The notes under the pieces were generated by a model that did no database searches, was not told the DNA's origin, and saw only the letters and a program-made list of their open reading frames with translations. Below are positions 1-5,204 of a stretch of DNA of 6,068 bases, piece by piece (position 1 is the first letter of the stretch; every line of letters begins with the position of its first letter). The stretch comes from Dehalococcoidia bacterium (GTDB lineage Bacteria; Chloroflexota; Dehalococcoidia; SZUA-161): NCBI GenBank assembly GCA_004376205.1, contig SOKG01000317.1:1-6068 (forward strand), read 5' to 3'. A program made the translations under genes and the position numbers.

Positions 1-680
1 GCGTCGTAGACCGCCTTGGCAAAATCCTTGGGCTCCAGGTTACATTTCTCCATCAGGGCGTAGATAGCTGCGGGAAGAACTCTGGAATACCCTTCGTCTA
101 GGACCATGCGATCCTCCCAAGAGCGGAGGTAGATATCGCCATCAGCCCTCCATACTCCGGAGAATTCGTCTGACATGTAATAGCTGTCCTGGATCTCAAC
201 AACGAGATTCTCATCTCCCAATAAGAGGGCAGCAGCGCCATCGCCCAGCGCCTGCTCGAATTGGCCCGCCGGCGCCCCCATGCGGGTATCGGCAACAACC
301 ACCAATACTCTTTTGACCGATCCAGCTTTGATCGCATCCAGAGCGCAGCCCAAGGCGCTGGTTCCTACCCGTAGCGAGCCGGCGAAATCTACCGTTCGCA
401 CCTCTGCAGGCAGGTCCAGGGCAGCGGCTATTATGGCTGAGCCTAGCTTCTCCTTGTAGGGAAGGGTGGTCGAGGCCAGGAACAGGGCATCGATCTTCAC
501 GTCATCCATACCCGTGAGGCAGTCTCTGGCCGCTTCCACAGCCATGGTTATGCTGTCCTCATCGAAATTGGCCACAGCCCTCTCCCCGGGCATGGCAAAT
601 CCCCCCCAGGCCCTGTGGAACTCCTCCCTGCTTATACGGTGATAGGGTATGTAAGCGCCATATGAAACCACTCCTGCCAT
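1..680 (-). CDS. HMG-CoA-synthase-like thiolase-fold protein, C-terminus cut by window edge
   Basis: The frame is open from ATG at 680 to the left edge, giving 226 residues. An excellent SD (AGAAGGAGGT, 687-696) lies six bases before the ATG. The N-terminus MAGVVSYGAYIPYHRI, the DEDS-TMAVEAARDCL segment (40-55), LFLAST-LPY (66-75) and the ADTRMGAP...EQALGDGAAALLLG stretch (130-155) match the archaeal/bacterial HMG-CoA synthase branch of the thiolase superfamily. The nucleophile region reads DFAGSLRVGTSALG (98-111), where family members normally carry a Cys (as in ACKAGT). Counting from the following K-x-G, the site falls on Leu103 next to Ser102, so the usual Cys is absent. In related bacterial clusters such proteins often sit next to thiolases and DUF35 OB-fold/Zn-ribbon proteins (recalled family knowledge); any partner would be outside the window. 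Expected role: cytosolic acyl-CoA condensation or cleavage, reaction unknown. The family call is fairly safe; the function is not. Confidence 0.85.
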   Translation of the reverse strand, partial: MAGVVSYGAYIPYHRISREEFHRAWGGFAMPGERAVANFDEDSITMAVEAARDCLTGMDDVKIDALFLASTTLPYKEKLGSAIIAAALDLPAEVRTVDFAGSLRVGTSALGCALDAIKAGSVKRVLVVVADTRMGAPAGQFEQALGDGAAALLLGDENLVVEIQDSYYMSDEFSGVWRADGDIYLRSWEDRMVLDEGYSRVLPAAIYALMEKCNLEPKDFAKAVYD

Positions 681-766
681 CCGTCGACCTCCTTCTAGGC
701 AAATCTATGGGTCAGACGACTTCCTGGTATCAGTGAGCCTCTTTACACCCTGAGACTTTTTGCTTG

Positions 767-789
767 CTTGCGATTTGTAATAGCGCAAG
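767..789 (-). promoter_or_regulatory. Leader hairpin of the HMG-CoA-synthase-like gene
   Basis: Perfect 6-bp stem CTTGCG/CGCAAG with an 11-base loop, read on the minus strand. It lies a few bases after the predicted transcription start (about 797) and some 90 bases before the ATG. No T-run follows, so it is not a terminator. It may stabilise the mRNA 5' end or be chance. Confidence 0.3.
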
Positions 790-803
790 ATCGCCCCCGG
801 ATT

Positions 804-832
804 ATTATAGCCCAAAACTGCTGACATTGCAG
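804..832 (-). promoter_or_regulatory. Promoter for the HMG-CoA-synthase-like gene
   Basis: On the minus strand there is a perfect -10 TATAAT (809 to 804). Seventeen bases upstream is a poor -35, CTGCAA (832 to 827, 3 of 6). The predicted start near 797 gives a leader of about 117 bases. A better -35-like TTGACC (840 to 835) is 25 bases from the -10, too far for normal use. A perfect -10 with a weak -35 and an overlapping dyad suggests an activated or repressed promoter. Confidence 0.55.
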
Positions 833-833
833 T
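817..833. repeat. Dyad (candidate operator) over the -35/spacer of the left-facing promoter
   Basis: Inverted repeat ACTGC-N7-GCAGT, 17 bp in all, covers the -35 and part of the spacer of the promoter at 804-832. That is where a repressor would block RNA polymerase. No regulator gene is present in the window, so the binding protein is unknown. Five-base arms can arise by chance. Confidence 0.35.
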
Positions 834-1006
834 AGGTCAAACCCAATCCGCGGCGGATCACAAATCATGCGTCTTGGTGGAGGTGGGACGGAGTCTCAAT
901 AAAAGATGTGAGGGCGCTTCCTGAGGGTGACATTTTGGTTGGACGCTTGGAGCCCTGAGTGCCATAGCCGCCCGATGCACACAAATGCACCTCTTCGTTA
1001 GCCTCG

Positions 1007-1035
1007 TTGACAATGTGCAAAGCTTCGCCTATGCT
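1007..1035 (+). promoter_or_regulatory. Sigma70-type promoter for the SDR gene
   Basis: A perfect -35 TTGACA (1007-1012), 17-bp spacer and -10 TATGCT (1030-1035, 4 of 6). Predicted start is near 1042, leaving a leader of about 95 bases. The spacer contains a near-palindrome centred on AAGCTT (1017-1028) that could be a regulator site. Confidence 0.65.
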
Positions 1036-1136
1036 ATGCAGTCAGGCAACTGAGCTGCGAGTCGTCTGCCAAAGATTCCTACGCACTTCCTGCAAACCTT
1101 GACTCCAGGGGCTCCAGCTAGAGAGGAGACCAGAAC

Positions 1137-1940
1137 ATGACGACACAGACCATTGCACAGCTTTTTGACCTGACGGGGAAGGGCGCCATCGTAACTGGCG
1201 CTGCCATGGGCATTGGCCAGGCGATCGCCTCTCGGCTGGCGGAAGCAGGCGCCGGCGTGATGATCACTGATATCAATCCGGAGGCCGCAAGCCAGACTGT
1301 GGAGCAGATCATGGCGCGTGGCGGCAAGGCACGAGCCATCCACGCCGATGCCACCAGTGCCGACGATGCCAACAAGGCAGTTGAAGCCACGGTAGAGTCC
1401 TTTGGCCGCCTCGACATCCTAGTCAACAATGCGGGCATTTATCCCTTCTCACCAATTCTTGAGATCAGCGAAGAGATGTGGAATAAGGTGCTGGACATCA
1501 ACCTCAAAGGTGTATACAGCTACTCTCAGGCCGCTGCCAGGGAAATGGTCAGGGCCGGCCACGGAGGAAAGATCGTCAACATTGCTTCGATGGAAGGACT
1601 GCATCCCAGGGAGCAGCTGGCAGCCTACGTTGCCTCCAAGGGAGGCATGATTATGCTTACCAAGGCCATGGCCCTGGAATTGGCCACTCACAACATCCTG
1701 ATCAATGCCATCGCGCCGGGCGGGGTCTGGACGCCCGGCACTGAAGCGCTGGCTCGCCAGACGGAGGCCAGCGGCATTCCCCTCGAAGGGGCTATGGATA
1801 CTTACATGGCCCGCGTGCCCCTAGGCCGTTTCGCGGAGCCTGACGACGTTGCCAAGGTGGTGCTCTTCCTGGCTAGTGCTGCCGCAGACTATATGACTGG
1901 AAGCGTCCTACTGGTGGACGGTGGATTCCAGTTATCGTAG
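1137..1940 (+). CDS. Classical short-chain dehydrogenase/reductase (SDR), NAD(P)-dependent oxidoreductase
   Basis: This is a 267-residue cytosolic Rossmann-fold enzyme, the normal length for classical SDRs. ATG 1137 follows an AGAGGAG SD (1122-1128) by eight bases. Visible motifs in order: TGxxxGxG cofactor loop (20-27, TGAAMGIG), Asp45 after beta-2 (TDIN), NNAG (97-100), Asn122 in DINLKG, Ser151, Tyr164-x-x-x-Lys168 (YVASK), APGG (193-196) and C-terminal VDGG (260-263). The Asn-Ser-Tyr-Lys tetrad is complete, so the enzyme should be active. Asp45 favours NAD over NADP. It looks like the FabG / glucose-1-dehydrogenase branch, but the substrate loop (198-225) gives no substrate. It is monocistronic, with its own promoter at 1007, divergent from the thiolase-fold gene and convergent with the membrane EEP gene. 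Confidence 0.93.
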   Translation: MTTQTIAQLFDLTGKGAIVTGAAMGIGQAIASRLAEAGAGVMITDINPEAASQTVEQIMARGGKARAIHADATSADDANKAVEATVESFGRLDILVNNAGIYPFSPILEISEEMWNKVLDINLKGVYSYSQAAAREMVRAGHGGKIVNIASMEGLHPREQLAAYVASKGGMIMLTKAMALELATHNILINAIAPGGVWTPGTEALARQTEASGIPLEGAMDTYMARVPLGRFAEPDDVAKVVLFLASAAADYMTGSVLLVDGGFQLS

Positions 1941-1941
1941 G

Positions 1942-2052
1942 TCATGCCGCTATCATCGGGAATCCCACAATCCCCAAGAGTATCAGAAATACCGCCAAAT
2001 GGCACAGGTATTGCATGCCCCGTCCCCCATTGGTCTCGTATCTGAGAGTCAT
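1942..2052 (-). CDS. Possible small single-pass membrane peptide (36 aa)
   Basis: This minus-strand frame opens with an ATG at 2052, seven bases after the stop of the EEP gene, and ends in TGA at 1942-1944. Residues 13-36 are strongly hydrophobic (MQYLCHLAVFLILLGIVG then FPMIAA), enough for one membrane helix. The first 12 residues are polar (MTLRYETNGGRG). No SD precedes ATG 2052. An internal ATG at 2015 (Met13) has a purine-rich GGGGGA about six bases upstream and would give a 24-residue peptide that is nearly all helix. It could be translated from the EEP mRNA by re-initiation. No homologue is recognised, and a chance ORF remains quite possible. Its sequence overlaps the hairpin at 1988-2012. 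Confidence 0.33.
   Translation of the reverse strand: MTLRYETNGGRGMQYLCHLAVFLILLGIVGFPMIAA
1988..2012. terminator. Hairpin between convergent genes, possible weak bidirectional terminator
   Basis: AATACC-GCC / GGC-(ACA)-GGTATT forms a 9-bp stem with a three-base bulge and an AAAT loop. It lies 48 bases after the SDR stop and 48 bases after the EEP stop. It lacks a proper T-run on either strand, so any termination would be weak or would need Rho. Confidence 0.35.
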
Positions 2053-2059
2053 TAAGGAC

Positions 2060-4066
2060 CTAGCGGTCAATCTCAGCAACTACTGGCAAATGGTCAGAGG
2101 CGTTGCTCAGGGGCACGCGAATGCCGGTTACCTTTAAGTCTTGCGACACCCATATGTAATCGAGACGCCGGTGGGCATTCACTGAGGGCCAAGTATAGAC
2201 GGGGGGTGGCTCTATTCTTGCCACCACATCCACAAGGCCGGCCTGACGCAAGATCTCTATCTCAGGCGCATGCGGATGTGCGTTCAGGTCTCCCACTAAC
2301 ACCGTACGGCCGTCGCCACCCCAGAAGTTGACAATAGCCCGTGATTGAAGCAGGCGAATACCTGTGTCCCCCTCGACGTGATGGAAGTGAGTGGCGATAA
2401 CTTGTAGGCGATCGCCGTTGCCCAAGTCAACGAGCACCACAGTAAAGCCTCGCAATACTGGCAAATCGCGCGGCGGGAGGTCATAGTGAGCGTGCTCCAC
2501 AATAGGGTAGCGGCTAAGGATCGCATTGCCCCAAAAAGGGTCCGCCGTAGGCCCAAAAACATATGGCATATCCAGCCGCTCCGACAGCCACGACAGCATA
2601 TCGAGTCGGCCATTGATTACCCAGCCCCTGGATACTTCTTGTAGCGCGACGATGTCAGGCTCGGACTCCTCAATCACCTGGGCGATGTCCTCCATAGCCA
2701 GATAGCCCTCTGTGTTGAAGCCATTGTGTAGATTGTAGGTCATTAGGCGTACGGGGAAGCCTTCACCGGAGACCGCTGTCGGTGCCCGCCAGGTGATTAC
2801 CCCCGCTAGGGGCAGCATCAAGAGTGGCAGTACCAGCACTACCGTTAGCCATACTCTATGGATGCTACTTGTCCCTTCGCGCAGGGCGGTCGATGAACCC
2901 AAGGCGCAGGCTGCCACGATAAAAGCTGCTACTGGCTCTAGGATGGTGTTGCTGTAGGGAAGCCTGAAATAATAGACCAGATAGTATCCCATGAGGAACA
3001 GTAGCAACAGGATCATACCCAGGGCATTGGCCACGGTAGTGCAGGAGAAGGCCGTCTTGGGGGCATTGGCGCCAATACCGATGAACACCAGCATTATCAG
3101 CAGCGACAACAGCACCTGTCCCATCAGAAGCAGCAGGGCGGTCAGCGCCGCGCCTTCCGGGTATGATATCGCCAGGATGGCAACTAGGCCAACTCCCGAC
3201 ACGAGGGCTAGAAGCCACAGGTTCCGGCGTGGTCGGCTCAGCAGCCATGCCGCGGCACCTAACCCCGCAAGCTGGGCGAGCAGTGTCCAACCGAAGGCCA
3301 TCGGCAGAGGCCAGCCAGTTAACGTTGCCGCACGCGCTACGTTCTGGAGAACCACCACCTGAAGGAACAGAAAGGGTCCGACAGCCACCAATGGAAACTG
3401 GTTCATCAAGGGGCTCTTGTCGGCTGGGCCGCCGTCTTCTTGGGAAACATCCGCATTCCTCACAAATACAATGCCCGTCAGTATTATCCATTGGACCACT
3501 ACCAGCAGCAGCGTCAGCAGGAGCGGAAGCAGACCTGGCTGCCAGCTAATGTCATAAGTGTAGAAGGCACCATGGAGAGCAGTGTCCAATACCAGCCCCA
3601 GTAGCAACCCGAGGGCGAAGCGGCCAGTGCCAGCACTGCCAGAAACCCGTACGCTCCGCAGATAAGTCGGCACGAAAACAACAAAGAGAGCCATTCCTGC
3701 CATTGCGAGGCTCAAATCGAGCACTGGCCTGTCGGACCAGATCTGCATAGACAATCGCAGTAGACCCAGTCCACCAGCAGTGACCAATATCAGGAGGCGG
3801 CTGCCTAACAGCCGTTGGAGTCCCCCTGCCAGAAAAGCAACAAGGAATACGAGAAGCGCTATTGTCCCGACCAGCGTTTCGCCCAGGCCCATTCTGTCGC
3901 CCAGTAGCCAGACCAAACCGGGTAGGGATACCCTTAGCGCTTGGATCCCAAAAAGGACAGTCAGCGCAGGAAGGCCGACCTCCGTCAACAGAGGTCGAGC
4001 CGCCAGCCATGTGGCGATTGGAGATACTCTGTCCTGTTTCGTTGCAGCGGTGTCCCTACCTAGCAT
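2060..4066 (-). CDS. Multi-pass membrane protein with C-terminal endonuclease/exonuclease/phosphatase (EEP) domain
   Basis: The protein has 668 residues from ATG 4066; an in-frame ATG at 4141 would add 25. I prefer 4066 because AAGG lies eight bases upstream and a TTGACC-N17-TATCGT promoter straddles the 4141 start. Residues about 27-425 form about 13 hydrophobic helices. Basic loops (QRLLGSR, SRPRRN, REGTSSIHR) predict N-terminus in and C-terminus out. Residues about 438-668 are an EEP (DNase I-like) domain with TYNLHNG (Asn445), LQEV (Glu477), GNAILSRYP (513-521), THFHH (His560), VGDLNAHP (Asp593, Asn595), RLDYIWVS (Asp636) and SDHLP (Asp658, His659). The metal and catalytic set looks intact, so it should be a Mg-dependent phosphoesterase acting at the outer membrane face. 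Possible substrates are nucleic acid, phospholipid or a glycolipid phosphodiester; sequence cannot decide. Known relatives are EEP proteins fused to membrane domains, Cwh43-like in broad layout only. Confidence 0.87.
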   Translation of the reverse strand: MLGRDTAATKQDRVSPIATWLAARPLLTEVGLPALTVLFGIQALRVSLPGLVWLLGDRMGLGETLVGTIALLVFLVAFLAGGLQRLLGSRLLILVTAGGLGLLRLSMQIWSDRPVLDLSLAMAGMALFVVFVPTYLRSVRVSGSAGTGRFALGLLLGLVLDTALHGAFYTYDISWQPGLLPLLLTLLLVVVQWIILTGIVFVRNADVSQEDGGPADKSPLMNQFPLVAVGPFLFLQVVVLQNVARAATLTGWPLPMAFGWTLLAQLAGLGAAAWLLSRPRRNLWLLALVSGVGLVAILAISYPEGAALTALLLLMGQVLLSLLIMLVFIGIGANAPKTAFSCTTVANALGMILLLLFLMGYYLVYYFRLPYSNTILEPVAAFIVAACALGSSTALREGTSSIHRVWLTVVLVLPLLMLPLAGVITWRAPTAVSGEGFPVRLMTYNLHNGFNTEGYLAMEDIAQVIEESEPDIVALQEVSRGWVINGRLDMLSWLSERLDMPYVFGPTADPFWGNAILSRYPIVEHAHYDLPPRDLPVLRGFTVVLVDLGNGDRLQVIATHFHHVEGDTGIRLLQSRAIVNFWGGDGRTVLVGDLNAHPHAPEIEILRQAGLVDVVARIEPPPVYTWPSVNAHRRLDYIWVSQDLKVTGIRVPLSNASDHLPVVAEIDR

Positions 4067-4131
4067 GACTCTACCCTTGGTGAACACGGCCTCAAACACG
4101 ATAACGAATACACTATCCGGGATCAAGCGGA

Positions 4132-4160
4132 ACGATAACATAATGCACTCGCGGGGTCAA
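4132..4160 (-). promoter_or_regulatory. Promoter for the membrane EEP gene
   Basis: On the minus strand: -35 TTGACC (4160 to 4155, 5 of 6), 17-bp spacer, -10 TATCGT (4137 to 4132, 4 of 6). Predicted start is near 4125, leaving a leader of about 60 bases to ATG 4066. The site overlaps the alternative upstream ATG at 4141, which would then not be transcribed. Confidence 0.5.
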
Positions 4161-4222
4161 TCTTGAAAAAGACAGCCGTTTCGAGTAGCACTTAGCTAAT
4201 TGCATCTCCGCTTGGAGCCAGT

Positions 4223-4276
4223 GCCAGCCGTCGTCACCGACGATACCCGTGTGTATCCCAGAAGAGGAACGCTGGC
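4223..4276. repeat. Nested inverted repeats that can fold as a three-way junction
   Basis: Outer stem GCCAGC (4223-4228) with GCTGGC (4271-4276) encloses two adjacent hairpins: CGTCG-TCAC-CGACG (4229-4242) and GATAC-N6-GTATC (4242-4257), which share one base. It lies between the divergent promoters of the EEP and lipoprotein genes and upstream of both, so neither predicted transcript covers it. It could be an unrecognised small RNA, a protein-binding site or chance. I know no RNA family it matches. Confidence 0.35.
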
Positions 4277-4296
4277 TCGCTACTTTCTTGGAGGCT

Positions 4297-4326
4297 TTGA
4301 CCAAGAGGGCTGCATTATGATAGACT
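4297..4326 (+). promoter_or_regulatory. Candidate promoter for the lipoprotein gene
   Basis: TTGACC (4297-4302, 5 of 6), 18-bp spacer, TAGACT (4321-4326, 4 of 6). A better-looking -10, TATGAT (4316-4321), is only 13 bases from this -35. Either choice starts transcription some 40-50 bases before the ATG. Confidence 0.45.
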
Positions 4327-4375
4327 AGCACAGCCAGCGGATTTGGAGAGGGCAATAGGAAAAGGAGGAAACAAC

Positions 4376-4852
4376 ATGAGAAAGCTAGCGATTGTGTTAA
4401 TACCCTTGTTGATAATGGCACTGGTCCTCGGTGCTATCGGCTGTGGTGGCGAGGAGACAAAGCCTACGCCAACACCTACGCCGACACAAGCACCAACGCC
4501 TACGCCAACACCTACGCCAACACCTACGCCAACACCTACGCCAACACCCACGCCGACGCCTCCTTCGGGGCCATCTGGGCCACCGCCAGTGTGCAGCTTC
4601 TATGGCAGCCTGGAGGTTGACGGTGCCGATGCTCCTGTTGGCACCACAGTATCGGCCTGGATAGAAGACGCTAAAGTAGCTGAAGCTACCACTACCAAGG
4701 TAGGGCTTTACGTCATCAAGGTGGCGCAGCCTACAGGCGAAACCTACGAGGGAAAGACAGTGGCGTTCAGGATAGACGACAGAGCCACGGGCATTACCAG
4801 CACTTGGGAAGCAGGGGAAGCCCCAAACGTGCCTCTGACCGTTGGCGCGTAG
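4376..4852 (+). CDS. Secreted lipoprotein with Pro-Thr linker and C-terminal beta-sandwich-like domain
   Basis: The protein has 158 residues. ATG 4376 has a classic SD (AAAGGAGG, 4361-4368) seven bases upstream; an in-frame TTG at 4343 lacks one and would bury the signal peptide start. Residues 1-22 form a lipoprotein signal (RK, then a hydrophobic core) ending in lipobox AIGC with Cys23 as the acylated residue, followed by GGEETK. Residues 30-61 are (PT)4-QA-(PT)11, an extended, possibly glycosylated, stalk. Residues 72-158 (starting VCSFYGSLEVDGADAP, with TVSAWIED, YEGKTVAFRI and TWEAG) resemble the transthyretin or carboxypeptidase-regulatory-like surface domain common in Chloroflexota proteins (recalled, not searched). 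The lipid anchor, stalk and single domain fit a cell-surface protein; ligand unknown. It appears to be a single-gene unit ending before the hairpin at 4882. Confidence 0.88.
   Translation: MRKLAIVLIPLLIMALVLGAIGCGGEETKPTPTPTPTQAPTPTPTPTPTPTPTPTPTPTPTPPSGPSGPPPVCSFYGSLEVDGADAPVGTTVSAWIEDAKVAEATTTKVGLYVIKVAQPTGETYEGKTVAFRIDDRATGITSTWEAGEAPNVPLTVGA
4463..4558 (+). repeat. 12-bp tandem repeat encoding the Pro-Thr linker
   Basis: The unit CCTACGCCAACA encodes Pro-Thr-Pro-Thr. Four perfect tandem copies span 4499-4546, with a further exact copy at 4463-4474 and degenerate copies on both sides, interrupted by CAAGCA (Gln-Ala) at 4487-4492. Unit length is a multiple of three, so slippage would change stalk length without breaking the frame. 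Confidence 0.9.
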
Positions 4853-5032
4853 CTAACATTTAGCTAGCATACTCAGCGAAACGGGGTGTCATTGGACAGG
4901 AGCGATTTGTCCCTGATGCCCTGCCGATTTCACTTGATAGCCACTATCCCATCACCCGCATGGGCTAACTTCAACGGTCGATAGTAATAGGAGAGAAGTA
5001 CCAGATTGAGAGGAAACGACAACTTAGGTTGA
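4853..5032. other. Intergenic region after the lipoprotein gene
   Basis: Apart from the large hairpin at 4882-4923 there is a smaller one, CCCAT-N7-ATGGG (4948-4964). A 33-codon frame from GTG 4886 has no SD and lies across the hairpin, so I do not call it. An AGGAGAG at 4989-4995 has no useful start codon after it. Nothing else is recognisable. Confidence 0.5.
4882..4923 (+). terminator. Large hairpin about 30 bases after the lipoprotein stop
   Basis: A 10-pair outer stem (4882-4891 with 4914-4923, including three G-T pairs) and a 5-pair inner stem (GGACA 4894-4898 with TGTCC 4908-4912) are separated by a small 2x1 internal loop; the end loop has nine bases. The following sequence (CCGATTTCACTTG) is only mildly T-rich. 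It may terminate or stabilise the 3' end of the lipoprotein mRNA rather than being a textbook intrinsic terminator. Confidence 0.5.
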
Positions 5033-5061
5033 TTGACAGTCGCCGCCTTTTTCGCTATCAT
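5033..5061 (+). promoter_or_regulatory. Strong sigma70-type promoter upstream of the 55-aa gene
   Basis: Perfect -35 TTGACA (5033-5038), 17-bp spacer and -10 TATCAT (5056-5061, 5 of 6). This is the best promoter in the window. Predicted start near 5068 gives a leader of about 135 bases before ATG 5203. Confidence 0.7.
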
Positions 5062-5073
5062 TCTTGTTAAGAA

Positions 5074-5109
5074 CTAGCCCAGGTGAACTGGACTAGCTTT
5101 TTGTTCTTT
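5074..5109 (+). terminator. Hairpin with T-rich tail at the very start of the leader
   Basis: Stem CTAGCCCAG (5074-5082) with CTGGACTAG (5088-5096), nine positions with one C-A mismatch, and loop GTGAA. It is followed by CTTTTTGTTCTTT. The outer AAGAA (5069-5073) can also pair with TTCTT in the tail. It looks like an intrinsic terminator or attenuator, yet begins about six bases after the predicted transcription start. It may instead stop read-through from the lipoprotein gene or protect the mRNA 5' end. Confidence 0.6.
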
Positions 5110-5110
5110 A

Positions 5111-5204
5111 CGAGGTGAGTGGCCAAGGCCAGCGGGCACTGACAGGACAGTGGCACAGGCCCGTGGGATACGCGATGCGGTGTCAACCGCAGGGTGGCTG
5201 TCAT
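5111..5204 (+). promoter_or_regulatory. Highly structured leader before the 55-aa gene (candidate cis-acting RNA)
   Basis: Possible helices in order: GGCC-AA-GGCC (5121-5130, tight loop); CGGGC (5133-5137) with GCCCG (5159-5163), enclosing ACTG-ACAGGA-CAGT (5138-5151); a perfect 6-bp hairpin TGCGGT-GTCA-ACCGCA (5176-5191); and TGACAG (5140-5145) with CTGTCA (5199-5204). The last pairing competes with the inner hairpin and would cover the start codon. Such alternatives suit a translational switch. I do not recognise a known riboswitch consensus; a novel element or chance GC-rich folding are both open. Confidence 0.4.

Larger units (their letters stand above)
681..1136. other. Divergent intergenic region (456 bp) between the HMG-CoA-synthase-like gene and the SDR gene
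   Basis: This gap holds a left-facing promoter (804-832) with a dyad over it, a leader hairpin (767-789) and a right-facing promoter (1007-1035). Just upstream of the right-facing -35 is a direct repeat, ATGCAC at 975-980 and 985-990, one helical turn apart, possibly a binding site. Open frames inside are short (8-29 codons) and lack SD sites, so I call no gene. The middle (about 840-970) shows nothing I can interpret. Confidence 0.6.

Noticed and set aside
1013..1102. 29-codon plus-strand frame in the SDR leader
   Set aside because: Its start lies inside the promoter spacer, upstream of the predicted transcription start, and it lacks an SD.
1029..1438. Minus-strand frames opposite the SDR start
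   Set aside because: They are antisense to a well-supported SDR with all family motifs, and have no SD.
2865..3491. Long minus-strand frame of 208 codons inside the EEP gene
   Set aside because: It is an out-of-frame reading of the membrane domain with an Arg/Pro/Cys-rich composition and no recognisable motifs.
4113..4421. Minus-strand 102-codon frame upstream of the EEP gene
   Set aside because: It overlaps the lipoprotein start and its SD as well as the EEP promoter, has no SD of its own and looks like no family.
4315..4551. Minus-strand frame rich in Gly-Val repeats opposite the lipoprotein
   Set aside because: It is the antisense reading of the 12-bp Pro-Thr repeat; the plus-strand frame has the SD, signal peptide and lipobox.
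4463..4558. CRISPR-like repeat array
   Set aside because: The units are contiguous 12-bp copies without spacers and lie in frame within a coding region.
4886..4987. 33-codon frame from GTG after the lipoprotein
   Set aside because: It has no SD, runs through the large hairpin and has an unremarkable composition.
5111..5204. A tRNA in the structured leader
   Set aside because: The hairpin at 5176-5191 slightly resembles a T-arm, but there is no GGTTCRA sequence, no acceptor stem pairing and no anticodon arm.
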